A stretch of 59,578 bases of DNA. Origin: Phragmitibacter flavus. Lineage in GTDB: Bacteria; Verrucomicrobiota; Verrucomicrobiia; Verrucomicrobiales; Verrucomicrobiaceae. This document shows, one piece after another, positions 23,228 to 31,886 of the stretch. Both the position numbers and the translations under genes were made by a program. Location of the stretch: positions 1 through 59,578 of the forward strand of contig NZ_VAUV01000026.1 of assembly GCF_005780165.1 (NCBI RefSeq), written 5' to 3'. How positions within the stretch are numbered: position 1 is the stretch's first letter; each line of letters begins with the position of its first letter. Below the pieces are notes generated by a model. It was not told the origin of the DNA. It did no database searches and was given only the letters and a program-made list of their open reading frames with translations.

Positions 23228-24112
23228 CTATTTGGATTTGCCGAGGTGTTTGACGAACCAGTTGACGGTGGCGGTGGCGACGGCGTTGGCGTCTTGGGCC
23301 GCGACGGAGTGGGTGGAGTTTTTGAGAACGACAATATCTCCGGGGGCCCTTCTCTCGCGCATGGTGGCGATCATGTGGAGGGCATGATTGACGGAGATGA
23401 GGTCGTCCTTTTGACCGTGGAGAAGGAGAATTTGGGCATCGCTGGGATCAACGTGAACGATGGGGGAGCAGTCGGATTCGAGCGCGGCGTCGAAGGAGAG
23501 CGGGGCTTTCAGGATGGCGATTTTGGTGATCGCTTCGGGGGGTTTGGTGGTCCAGCCGCGCAGGTCGGTGGGGGCGTTGATGGAGACAACGGCGGCGATG
23601 CGGTTGCTGTGGCGCTCGATGGGATCGGAGGCATTGGGATTGCCCTTGTCGGCAGTGGTGGCAAGCATGAGGCTGAGATGACCTCCGGCACTGCCGCCGA
23701 CGGCTCCGAGCCGGTTGGGATCGATGTTCCACCGGGAAGCATTGGCGTGAATGTAGCGGGCAGCGCGCCGGACGTCGGCGATGGCATCGGGCACCTTGGA
23801 CTGGGGTGGGTTGGCGTGCCAGATGAGGAAGACGGTGAAGCCGCGGTTGAGGAGGGAGAGGCTGTTGGGGACGAAGATGGCGGGGTCGCGTCGGGCGGAA
23901 TACCAGCCAGCGCTTTGAATGGCGAGGATGCCGGCACCGTTGGGGCGGCTGGGTTTAAGGACATCGAGGATGAGTGGCGTGCCGCCCTTGAAGCCGTAGG
24001 TGACGTCACGCTCGATGGTGGGCGGGCTGGCGGCGGTGGGCGCGCACATGGGGGGGGCGAGCAGAAGGAGCAGACCGAAGGCGAAGAAGCGGGTCGGAGG
24101 AGAAGTCAACAT
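23228..24112 (-). CDS. exported alpha/beta hydrolase (esterase/acyl-peptidase-like)
   Basis: A 294-residue protein with an N-terminal signal sequence (FFAFGLLLLLAPPMCA; Cys23 could be a lipobox-like residue but the context is not ideal). The nucleophile elbow GGSAGG places Ser141 as catalytic. An Asp in GQKDDLIS and a His in NSTHSV complete the triad. The usual HGGGW oxyanion motif is replaced by IQSAGW (residues 65-70). Family members (BD-FAE/PF20434-like) deacetylate or de-esterify plant glycans. No glycan-degradation operon is adjacent, so the substrate is open. Confidence 0.85.
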   Translation of the reverse strand: MLTSPPTRFFAFGLLLLLAPPMCAPTAASPPTIERDVTYGFKGGTPLILDVLKPSRPNGAGILAIQSAGWYSARRDPAIFVPNSLSLLNRGFTVFLIWHANPPQSKVPDAIADVRRAARYIHANASRWNIDPNRLGAVGGSAGGHLSLMLATTADKGNPNASDPIERHSNRIAAVVSINAPTDLRGWTTKPPEAITKIAILKAPLSFDAALESDCSPIVHVDPSDAQILLLHGQKDDLISVNHALHMIATMRERRAPGDIVVLKNSTHSVAAQDANAVATATVNWFVKHLGKSK

Positions 24113-24216
24113 GGATGGGCGGTGTCGGATGCTGGTTTCGTCGTGGCAACCGGACCCATGAGCCTTTGGCTGGGAGTTTTGAGCCTAAAGTTGATTAGGC
24201 AAAGTAATCAGAATTC

Positions 24217-25422
24217 CTATTTGATCAAGGTCTGGTAAAGCTCGTGGGTTTTTTCGGCGATGGCGCTCCATGAGAAATGGTCAACGGCGCGTCTGCGTCC
24301 GGCGGCGGCCATGCGATCGCGCAGCGGTTTGTCGGCCATGAGGCGGTTGATGGCTTCGGCGAGGTCGTGGCTATATTGGGCGGGGTGTTCGGCTTCGTAA
24401 GGGCTTTCGTTTTGCTGGAGAAGCGGGACGAGGATGCCGGTTTCGCCGGGAAGAACGACTTCCTTGATGCCGCCGACGGCGCTGGCGACCACGGCGGTTT
24501 CGCAGGCCATGGCTTCGAGGTTGATGATGCCGAAGGGTTCGTAGATGGAGGGGCAGCAGAAGACGTCGGCGTGGGAGTAGAGGACGATTTTTTCCTCCAC
24601 GGGGAGCATGGCCTGGATCCAGATGATGCCATCGCGGAGGGCCTGGGCATCGGAGACGGCGTTGCGCATTTCGGCGGCGATTTCAGGGGTATCGGGTGCA
24701 CCGGCGCAAAGGACAACCTGGAAGTCGGGGTCCATGTGTTTGATGGCGCGGACAAGATGGATGATGCCTTTTTGACGGGTGATGCGACCAACGAACAGGA
24801 CGAAGGGTTTGTTGGGGTCAACGCCGTGTTTGCTGAGGACTTCGGGGTTGTGGGTTTTGTGGTATTCGTCGGGGTCGATGCCGTTGTGGATGATGTGGAT
24901 TTTTTTCGGGTCGGCGTTGAAAAAGCGCAGGATGTCGACCTTGGTTTCCTGGGAAACGGCGACGATGGCGTCGGCCATTTCGATGGCGGTGCGTTCGACC
25001 CAGACGCTGAAGTCATACCCGCCGCCGAGTTGTTCGCGTTTCCAGGGGCGGAGGGGTTCGAGGGAGTGGGTGGTGAGGACGAGGGGGATGCCGTAGTTGA
25101 GCTTGGCCATGATGCCGCCGAGGTGACTATACCAGGTGTGGACGTGGACGAGGTCGGCGTCGATGGCGGTGGTGTTCCAGCTGAGGCCACGTTGGACGGC
25201 ACCGAAGACGCTGGTGAGGTTTTTTGGGGCGGTCCAGAGGCCGGTGTCGAGTCCGTAGCCGGTGACTTTGAGGTTGGGGCTGGGTTGTTCGTTTTGGTCA
25301 CCAAAAGCGCGGACTTCGACGTCGCAGAATTTGGCGAGTTCGCGGGTGAGATATTGGACGTGGATGCCGGCACCTCCGTAGATGTAGGGAGGGTATTCGT
25401 TGGTGAGGAAAAGGGACTTCAT
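24217..25422 (-). CDS. glgA: glycogen synthase, GT4 type (GlgA/GlgM-like)
   Basis: A 401-residue glycosyltransferase family 4 enzyme. It starts MKSLFLTNEYPPYIYGGAG, the GGAG loop binding the nucleotide sugar. Further motifs are VHVHTWYSHLGG, IIHNGID, FVGRITRQKG and the donor-site segment CPSIYEPFGIINLEAMAC. Length and wording match actinobacterial-type glycogen synthases (TIGR02149), some of which form alpha-maltose-1-phosphate from ADP-glucose and glucose-1-phosphate. It differs from the GT5 GlgA of E. coli, which is about 75 residues longer. The upstream neighbour on the same strand is the beta-CASP hydrolase; the spacer contains a heptamer array. Confidence 0.85.
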   Translation of the reverse strand: MKSLFLTNEYPPYIYGGAGIHVQYLTRELAKFCDVEVRAFGDQNEQPSPNLKVTGYGLDTGLWTAPKNLTSVFGAVQRGLSWNTTAIDADLVHVHTWYSHLGGIMAKLNYGIPLVLTTHSLEPLRPWKREQLGGGYDFSVWVERTAIEMADAIVAVSQETKVDILRFFNADPKKIHIIHNGIDPDEYHKTHNPEVLSKHGVDPNKPFVLFVGRITRQKGIIHLVRAIKHMDPDFQVVLCAGAPDTPEIAAEMRNAVSDAQALRDGIIWIQAMLPVEEKIVLYSHADVFCCPSIYEPFGIINLEAMACETAVVASAVGGIKEVVLPGETGILVPLLQQNESPYEAEHPAQYSHDLAEAINRLMADKPLRDRMAAAGRRRAVDHFSWSAIAEKTHELYQTLIK

Positions 25423-25429
25423 ATCGAGA

Positions 25430-25457
25430 AAGGATAAAGGATAAAGGCTAAAGGCTA
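25430..25457. repeat. heptanucleotide array (AAGGATA)2(AAGGCTA)2
   Basis: Four contiguous 7-mers lie between the glgA start (25422) and the beta-CASP hydrolase stop (25473). The AAGGATA unit is shared with the array at 21878; the two AAGGCTA units show a point variant that has itself been duplicated. Confidence 0.95.
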
Positions 25458-25472
25458 ATGAGTGCCTAGGGC

Positions 25473-26879
25473 TTAGAGGTTTGTGCTTTGGCCGCGGGTG
25501 GCGATGCTGACTTGGCCTTGGGGATGCTGTTGTGCAAGGGCGGTTTGCAGAGATTGGGCGCGCTCGGGTTCGCCGTGGACGAGCCAGGTGGTGGCTTTGG
25601 TGCCGGTGACGTTGTGGTGCCAGAGCAGTAGTTCGTCGTGGTCGGCGTGGCCGGAGTAGGAATCGAGGATTTCGATGTGGGCATGAACGGAGAATTCGTC
25701 GCCGAGGATACGGACGGTTTTATGTCCGTTTCGAAGTTTCCAACCGAGGGTGTTTTCGGCGCAGTAGCCAACGAAGAGGAGGGTGGTGTCGGGGTTGCTG
25801 ATGTGGTTGCGGAGGTGATGGAGGATGCGACCGCTTTCACACATGCCGGAGGCGGCGATGAAGATGGCGGGTTCCTGGATGCGGTTGAGGGCTTTGGATT
25901 CGGAGGCTTCGCGCACGAAGTGGAGTCCGTCGAATCCAAAGGGGTTACGTTTTTGGAAGAGGAAGTCGTAGACCTCCTGGTTGAAACATTCGGGGTGGAG
26001 TCGGAAGATCTCGGTGGCACTGACGGCGAGGGGGCTGTCGACGTAGATGGGGATTTTTGGGAAGCAGTTCTGGTCGCGTAGTTTGTTGAGGGCGAAGAGG
26101 AGCTGCTGAGTGCGTTCGACGGCGAAGGAGGGGATGAGGAGTTTGCCGTTGCGACGGCGGGTTTCGTTGATGATGCGGCAGATGTGTTCGTCGGAGGCCA
26201 TGTCGAGTTCGTGCTGGCGTCCGCCGTAGGTGGATTCCATGATGATGTGATCGACGCTTTCGCAGGGGGCGGGGGGATTGAGGAGGTCGCTTTTGGGACG
26301 ACCGATGTCGCCCGAGAAGAGTAGCCGGGTCTTTTTGCCGGTGCTGTGTTCGGTGAGGTCGAGGATGACTTGGGCGGAGCCGAGGATGTGGCCGGCGTCG
26401 ATAAGGGTGAGCTTGATGCCGTCGCCGATGGGCATGGGGCGGTTGTAGCCGAAGGTGACGAACTGGCGCAGGCATTGTTCGGCGTCGATCCGGGTGTAGA
26501 GGGGTTCGAGGAGTGGGGCGTCGGAGTTGCGTTTGCGGGATTTGCGGTTGAGGAATTCGATGTCGTTTTCCTGGATGTGGGCGGAGTCGGGCAGCATGAT
26601 GCTGCAGAGGTCGCGGGTGGCGTCGGTGGTGTAGATGTTGCCGCGGAAGCCTTGTTTGGTGAGGTTGGGAAGGTTGCCGCTGTGGTCGATGTGTGCGTGG
26701 GAGAGGACGACGGCGTCGAGGGTGGCGGGATCAAAGGGGAAATGGCGGTTGCGCTGGAAGGATTCGTCGCGGCGGCCCTGGTAGAGGCCGCAGTCGAGGA
26801 GGATGCGCTGGCCGTTGATTTCGAGGAGGTGCTGGGAGCCGGTGGTGGTGCCTGCGGCGCCGTGGAAGGTGAGGGTCAT
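25473..26879 (-). CDS. MBL-fold metallo-hydrolase with beta-CASP domain (predicted RNA exonuclease)
   Basis: A 468-residue protein of the CPSF73/RNase-like beta-CASP family. The metal motif HAHIDHSG is at residues 61-68 (H61, H63, D65, H66), DAGHILGSA is the next histidine motif, and SGDIGR gives the bridging aspartate. A beta-CASP insertion is followed by FIAASGMCESGRILHHL and a C-terminal SGHADHDELL. Members process RNA as endo/exonucleases; bacterial ones of this length are often annotated as predicted exonucleases. It is the first gene before glgA on the minus strand and is divergent from the CNNM-like protein (159 bp between starts). Confidence 0.9.
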   Translation of the reverse strand: MTLTFHGAAGTTTGSQHLLEINGQRILLDCGLYQGRRDESFQRNRHFPFDPATLDAVVLSHAHIDHSGNLPNLTKQGFRGNIYTTDATRDLCSIMLPDSAHIQENDIEFLNRKSRKRNSDAPLLEPLYTRIDAEQCLRQFVTFGYNRPMPIGDGIKLTLIDAGHILGSAQVILDLTEHSTGKKTRLLFSGDIGRPKSDLLNPPAPCESVDHIIMESTYGGRQHELDMASDEHICRIINETRRRNGKLLIPSFAVERTQQLLFALNKLRDQNCFPKIPIYVDSPLAVSATEIFRLHPECFNQEVYDFLFQKRNPFGFDGLHFVREASESKALNRIQEPAIFIAASGMCESGRILHHLRNHISNPDTTLLFVGYCAENTLGWKLRNGHKTVRILGDEFSVHAHIEILDSYSGHADHDELLLWHHNVTGTKATTWLVHGEPERAQSLQTALAQQHPQGQVSIATRGQSTNL

Positions 26880-27038
26880 GCTTGGGGGAAATGTTCAGCA
26901 GGAAGAGGAGGGGATGCCAAGCATTAAATGGACGAAATGGGGGGAGAATTTGCGCTTTTGAGGGGATGAGCTAAGGTGGGCGGTCAGTTTGGTCACGGCA
27001 GTGTTTTGCCTGGCGTGACGGGCTGCATTCTCCATTCC

Positions 27039-28157
27039 ATGACGCTGTTATTCACTTATATACTGGTTGCACTTTTCATGTCATTTGTGTGTTCGCTGTT
27101 GGAAGCGACCTTGTTAACGTTGACGCCATCGACCATTGAGTCGGCCAAGGAGCGGGGGGCAAAATGGGCAAAGGGGATGGAAGCGTTGAAGATGGACATT
27201 GAGCGTCCGCTTTCGGCGATTTTGACCTTAAACACCATCGCTCACACGATGGGTGCGGCGGGTGCGGGCGCGGAGTATGCACGCTTGTTTGGGAATACGG
27301 GGGAGGCGATATTTGCGGCGGTTTTGACGTTGGCGATCCTGGTGTTTACAGAGATCATTCCGAAGACTTTGGGGGCGCGTCATGCGCAGGGGCTGGCAGG
27401 TTTCGCGGCTTGGATTTTACCTTGGATGATTTTCCTTCTGGCGCCGCTGGTTTGGGGGTCGAAGATGTTGACGAAGTTGATCACGTCGAAGGATGCGGAG
27501 TTCAAGTCGATGCATCGTGAGGAGTTGCTCGCGATGGCGCGGATGGGCGAGGAGGCGGGGGTGCTGCATGAGCAGGAGAGTGAGATGGTGAAGAATTTGA
27601 TCCAGCTGCATCGGATGCGGACCTGGGACATCATGACGCCGCGGCCGGTGATTTTTGCACTGTCGGAGGACACGCTGTTGTCGGAATTTGTGCAGGAGAT
27701 TGAGGACAAGCCGTTTTCTCGGGTGCCGGTGTATGGGGAGAACCGGGATGATGTGAAGGGTTTTGTGATTCGCGGAGAGGCGTTGCTGGCGCATCTGAGG
27801 CATCAGAATGAGCCGTTGACGTTGTCCAAGGTGCTGAGGCCAATTGCGGTGACGCAGGAAGACATGCCGGTGGATGTGCTGTTTCAACGGTTCATCACGG
27901 AACGGCATCATATCATGCTGGTGACGGATGAGTTTGGCGGCACAGTGGGTCTGGTGACACTGGAGGATGTGCTGGAGACGATCTTCGGAGTGGAGATCGT
28001 GGATGAGAAGGACAAGGTGGAAGACTTGCAGGCGCTGGCGCGGCAGCTTTGGCGGGATCGCGCGGAGCGGATGGGGATCACGCTGCCGGAGACGGATGAA
28101 GAAACGAAGGCGGCAGAGGAGGCGCTGCTAGCGGGTGAACGTGAGGCGAAGAGTTAA
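27039..28157 (+). CDS. CNNM/HlyC-CorC-type membrane protein with CBS domains
   Basis: A 372-residue protein. The N-terminal CNNM domain spans about residues 1-180 with hydrophobic segments beginning MTLLFTYILVALFMSFVCSL and the family motif FTEIIPKTLGARH. Two CBS domains follow: DIMTPRPVIFALSED is the start of the first, and the second ends GGTVGLVTLEDVLETIFG. The C-terminal CorC_HlyC transporter-associated domain of longer relatives is missing; instead there is a short charged tail. Members are implicated in magnesium/cobalt efflux. The start at 27039 is chosen because the first hydrophobic helix begins there. Confidence 0.9.
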   Translation: MTLLFTYILVALFMSFVCSLLEATLLTLTPSTIESAKERGAKWAKGMEALKMDIERPLSAILTLNTIAHTMGAAGAGAEYARLFGNTGEAIFAAVLTLAILVFTEIIPKTLGARHAQGLAGFAAWILPWMIFLLAPLVWGSKMLTKLITSKDAEFKSMHREELLAMARMGEEAGVLHEQESEMVKNLIQLHRMRTWDIMTPRPVIFALSEDTLLSEFVQEIEDKPFSRVPVYGENRDDVKGFVIRGEALLAHLRHQNEPLTLSKVLRPIAVTQEDMPVDVLFQRFITERHHIMLVTDEFGGTVGLVTLEDVLETIFGVEIVDEKDKVEDLQALARQLWRDRAERMGITLPETDEETKAAEEALLAGEREAKS

Positions 28158-28191
28158 GCAGCGCGGTTCGGGTTCACTTATTCTGGTCGAC

Positions 28192-28830
28192 TCACTTTTT
28201 TAGCTCGTTGATTTCAAGTCGGCCCTGGTCGGGCGAGAAAACCATGAGGAGGTGGTTTTTGCCGATCAAATAGAGATGACCGATGGTGTCGCGTTGAAGA
28301 TCTTCTTCGGTGGGGGCGTCGAGATGGGCGCTGTAACTGCGCACCTTGTTTTCATAACCGTAGTAGGCGGCACCGACAAACAGGTAGTGAGTGTTGTTGT
28401 CGCGAGCAAGGATGCCGTGCTTGCGTTGCGAGCCGGTGGGTTTGTGGAAGACGAGGGCCCTGGCTTCAGCGGTGATGGTGCATTTGAAGAAGGGGTAGGC
28501 GTAAGCTCCGAGTCCACCGGCCTGAAGGCTGCGGACGCGCCAGTTGCCAATGAGAGCTTTTGATTCGGGGGCTGGCTGCCGTGGCTGGTCGAGGAGTTTG
28601 CGGATGGCGGCGATGGTTTCGATACTTTCCTGGTCGATGTCTTTGGCTTCGAGGGTTTGGAGGATTTTTTGAGCTTTGGCTTCCCAGTCGTCCATGACGT
28701 TTTGATGCTGAGGTCGCAAGGTGTTTTTCAGGGCCTCAATGGGGCTGTCGGACGCAGACAGCGGCTGGGTGGCGAGGAGCAGGATGGAGAAAAAGATGCA
28801 GAGCAGGTGGTGGTGGCGGGGAAGGATCAT
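28192..28830 (-). CDS. exported DUF4893-like protein
   Basis: A 212-residue protein with a signal peptide (LLCIFFSILLLATQPLSASD). The C-terminal half reads like DUF4893: IGNWRVRSLQAGGLGAYAYP, then FKCTIT, then KPTGSQRKHGIL and YLFVGAAYYGYE. The GSQR and YLFVGA elements are the best anchors. The function of the family is unknown. The ATG at 28830 is chosen because it starts the signal peptide. The gene begins 46 bp after the stop of the VWA-protein gene on the same strand and is convergent with the CNNM gene. Confidence 0.75.
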   Translation of the reverse strand: MILPRHHHLLCIFFSILLLATQPLSASDSPIEALKNTLRPQHQNVMDDWEAKAQKILQTLEAKDIDQESIETIAAIRKLLDQPRQPAPESKALIGNWRVRSLQAGGLGAYAYPFFKCTITAEARALVFHKPTGSQRKHGILARDNNTHYLFVGAAYYGYENKVRSYSAHLDAPTEEDLQRDTIGHLYLIGKNHLLMVFSPDQGRLEINELKK

Positions 28831-28876
28831 GCCGGTGTTTGTTGGAGGATGGACCGGTGTGACGCATTCCATGGCC

Positions 28877-31735
28877 TCAGGGCACGCCCAGGGCTTTGGC
28901 GACGACATCGTTGCCGCTGGCACGTTGGATGTCGAAGGTGCCTTTGATGGGGACGGGCGTAGGAAGGGGGTTGCCTTTCATGTCGGTGGTGAGGGTGCCG
29001 CTGAACGTTCCTTTGAAGGCCAGGGTGCCGTCAGGGTTTTTGGTGGTGGATTCGTGGTGCAGTTCGAAGTCGGTGGTTTGCTGGTTCTCGGTGGTTTTTG
29101 ATCCTGGCGGGTTGTAGCTGAGGGTGCGCATGGCGGGTTTAAGTTCGAGGGTTTTGGGGTCGAGGGCAAAGTTGAGTTCGAGGCTGGTGCGGTCTTTACC
29201 CATCATTTTGGGGCCGTGGGGTCCGATGTTGCCATAGGCGTCGAGGGTGACGTAGATGGACCCGGCGAGGAGGCGGAGGACGGCGGTGTGAATGACTTTT
29301 CCGGCCATGGAGTCGAGGAATTTTTGGACCTCGGGGTTTTCATGCTTGGGGCCCTGTTGGGCAGGCATGGTTTTGGAGGTGGTCATGAATTCGTGGGTCT
29401 GGCCGCTGATTTCGGCATTGATGAGGCCGGTGCCGAGGAGGTTGCCAGGGAACTGGGTAAGTTGGGTTTGAGGAGCCGCTGGGGCGGGAACGTCGGCGTC
29501 AGAGTCGCTGGAGAGGTCGGCGGGGACGACCTGAAAAGCGGCGGCTTTGAGGGTTTGGCCGGTGCTGTTGTTGATGCGGATTTCGTAGTAGCCGGGTTTT
29601 TCGGGATGGGGGAGGGCGTGGTCGGTGGCTCCGGCGAGTTCAACGATGTCGGTTTCGAAGAGGGCGGGGGCGCTGCGGTCGTCGTCGGAGTGGATGGCGA
29701 TGGTGCCGGTGAAGCCGTCGGGGATTTTGAGTTCGATGGGGAAGAAGCCGCCGGGGGTGTGGGCCATTTTTCCTTGCACGTCGAGGGTGAACTGGGTGCC
29801 GTCGAATTGGGGTGCGAGTTCGAAGGTCTGGGTGGGTTCGTCGGGGAGGATGTCGGCAACGATTTGGAATTTGGTGTTGGTATCGGTGGTTTTGGCGGTG
29901 ATGCGCCAGAGGCCGGGGACGAGGCTGAGGGTGCGGTCACCGCCGGTGGTGTTGCCGCCGCCGCCCATGCGCCCGTCGCGGGAGAGAGTTTTGCCGTCGG
30001 CTTCAAGGGGATTGATGTTCCAGGTGACGCGGGTGGTGGCGTCGACACCGGGGAGGATGAGACGGATGTCGGCTTTGGCTTTGGCTTTGGGGTCGGGCCT
30101 GGCAGGGGGCGAGGTGGTGGGGGTTGAGGTGGTAGCTGATGAAGGAGTGGTTTCGGATGGTTCGGGGCTTACCACATTGACGATGGCGGTGACTTCAGGG
30201 GCGTTGTTTTTGTCGGCGGTTCTGGCGGTGAGAACGAGTTCGTATTGACCAGGTTTTTCGGGGGCGTCGATGAGGCCTTCGTTTCTCTGGAGGAAGGTGC
30301 TATACCAGAAGTCGGCGATTTGGCGGCCGCGGGTGCCGTCGGCTTTGAGGGGGAAGAGGCGGAGGCGGTCGTATTCGCCGCGGCCGCTGGTGATTTTGGG
30401 TTCGAAGACGGAGCCTGCGACGATGCGGTTGGGAACTTCCAGGTTGAGTTCGGGAATGGCGACGAGTTGAATGGGGGCTTCTGCGAGGACGACGTGTTTG
30501 GTTTCGGTGGTGCGGATGAAGGCGATTTTATAGATGCCGGGTTGTTTGGGCATGGAGAGTGCGGCGTGGTATTCGCCTGGGAGGATTTTTTTGGCGCCGG
30601 GGAAGACGTGGCGGTTTTGGCCGCTGGCGATGATGCGGGTGAGGGGGTCATCGGTGGGGAAGATGCCGAGTCTGAAGCTGGAGTGGGGGCGGCCGGGGGG
30701 CGGGGTTTTGATACGGAAGGAGAGATAGGCGTTGACGCCGGCGGTGAGGGGGGCGGTGGGGGGAAATTCGACTTCCATTTGGGGGGCGGTGAAGTCGAGG
30801 GAGGGGCGGGTGGGGCCGGAGACTTTGACGGTGCCTTCGCCGCGTCCCTCGGGGCCTTGGGCGATGATGGTCCAGGTGCCGGCGGGGAGTTGGGTTTTGA
30901 GTTCGTGACCGAGGGCGGTGGCGAGCTCACGGGTTTTGCCGGAGCTGTCGGTGGCGGTCCATTTCATGGAGCCGGTGGGGAGGCCGAGGCCGACGGATTT
31001 GAGGAAGAGGGCGGTTTCGAAGGTTTTTTCTTCGACGGGTTCGGGGGCCGGGGCGGCGGTGGGTTCGGGAGTGGCGGTGACGGATTGTTGGAGGGCGTCG
31101 AGGAGTTCGCTGCCGTTGCTGGGGTTAAAGAGTTTGCCGCCGGTGAGTTCGGTGATGCAGGCAAGGGTATTGGCTTCTGCTTCCGTGAGGCCGAATCCGA
31201 CGACGTGGGCACGGATTTTGATGCCGGTGGCGATGAGGTCGGCAGCGACCTGGCAGGGATCGCCGTCGCAGGTTTCAAGGCCATCGGTAATGAGCAGGAT
31301 GTTGGCGCTTTCGGCGGTGTTGGGGATGAGTTCGGCGGCGCGGCGCAGGGATTCGGCGAGAGGGGTTTTGCCCTTGGGGATGAGGGCGTTGATCTGGCTG
31401 GTGACGGCGGCGGGGTTGATGATGCCGGGGGGAACGATGACTTCGATGTCGTTGCAGTCGCCGCGTTTGCGATGGCCGTAGGCGATGACGCCGAGGGGCT
31501 GGGCGGTGTCGTAGCCGGAAAGGAACTGCCCCATGATTCTACGGGCGATTTCGATGCGGGTGGAGGATTCCATTTTGTTCCACATGCTGCCGCTGGCATC
31601 GAAGACGATGATGTTGGCGGTGGCTGCGGCAGTGGCGGGTGGTGCGTCTTGCGCCTGTGACTGTGCTTGGGCCGCGGTGGTGGAGGTGAGCCAGAGGGTG
31701 AATGCAAGCGTGGTGAGTCGTAGTCGTGTGATCAT
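28877..31735 (-). CDS. exported VWA-domain protein with long beta-rich C-terminal part
   Basis: A 952-residue protein. The signal peptide ends near QAQ (residue 25). A von Willebrand factor A domain covers about residues 40-215, with the MIDAS motif DASGS at 46-50, the threonine in GKTPLAESL and the aspartate in LLITDGLETC. About 700 residues of beta-sandwich-like modules follow (EKPGQYELVLTART, EKPGYYEIRINNS), with a proline/threonine-rich linker around residue 530. VWA MIDAS domains bind ligands through a divalent ion, often in surface or periplasmic protein complexes. A homologous segment occurs in tellurite/YfbK-type and Ca-activated chloride-channel-like proteins. The specific role is unknown. 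Confidence 0.82.
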   Translation of the reverse strand: MITRLRLTTLAFTLWLTSTTAAQAQSQAQDAPPATAAATANIIVFDASGSMWNKMESSTRIEIARRIMGQFLSGYDTAQPLGVIAYGHRKRGDCNDIEVIVPPGIINPAAVTSQINALIPKGKTPLAESLRRAAELIPNTAESANILLITDGLETCDGDPCQVAADLIATGIKIRAHVVGFGLTEAEANTLACITELTGGKLFNPSNGSELLDALQQSVTATPEPTAAPAPEPVEEKTFETALFLKSVGLGLPTGSMKWTATDSSGKTRELATALGHELKTQLPAGTWTIIAQGPEGRGEGTVKVSGPTRPSLDFTAPQMEVEFPPTAPLTAGVNAYLSFRIKTPPPGRPHSSFRLGIFPTDDPLTRIIASGQNRHVFPGAKKILPGEYHAALSMPKQPGIYKIAFIRTTETKHVVLAEAPIQLVAIPELNLEVPNRIVAGSVFEPKITSGRGEYDRLRLFPLKADGTRGRQIADFWYSTFLQRNEGLIDAPEKPGQYELVLTARTADKNNAPEVTAIVNVVSPEPSETTPSSATTSTPTTSPPARPDPKAKAKADIRLILPGVDATTRVTWNINPLEADGKTLSRDGRMGGGGNTTGGDRTLSLVPGLWRITAKTTDTNTKFQIVADILPDEPTQTFELAPQFDGTQFTLDVQGKMAHTPGGFFPIELKIPDGFTGTIAIHSDDDRSAPALFETDIVELAGATDHALPHPEKPGYYEIRINNSTGQTLKAAAFQVVPADLSSDSDADVPAPAAPQTQLTQFPGNLLGTGLINAEISGQTHEFMTTSKTMPAQQGPKHENPEVQKFLDSMAGKVIHTAVLRLLAGSIYVTLDAYGNIGPHGPKMMGKDRTSLELNFALDPKTLELKPAMRTLSYNPPGSKTTENQQTTDFELHHESTTKNPDGTLAFKGTFSGTLTTDMKGNPLPTPVPIKGTFDIQRASGNDVVAKALGVP

Positions 31736-31886
31736 GGCAAGTATTGACTTAAGGACATGAGGGTATGTGTAAAGAGTTTTTGGTTGTGACGGATTTGCGG
31801 TTTAACCTTCGTGTGGAAAAATGTTTAGGTTGAATTGAAGCGTGATTTGAAGTTGCAGAGAACGGGCGGTGGATGGATGGGAAGGA

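Noticed and set aside
29216-31660. Long plus-strand frames opposite the VWA gene
   Set aside because: Gly/Ala/Asp/Glu-rich shadow frames. The minus frame has a signal peptide and a MIDAS motif.
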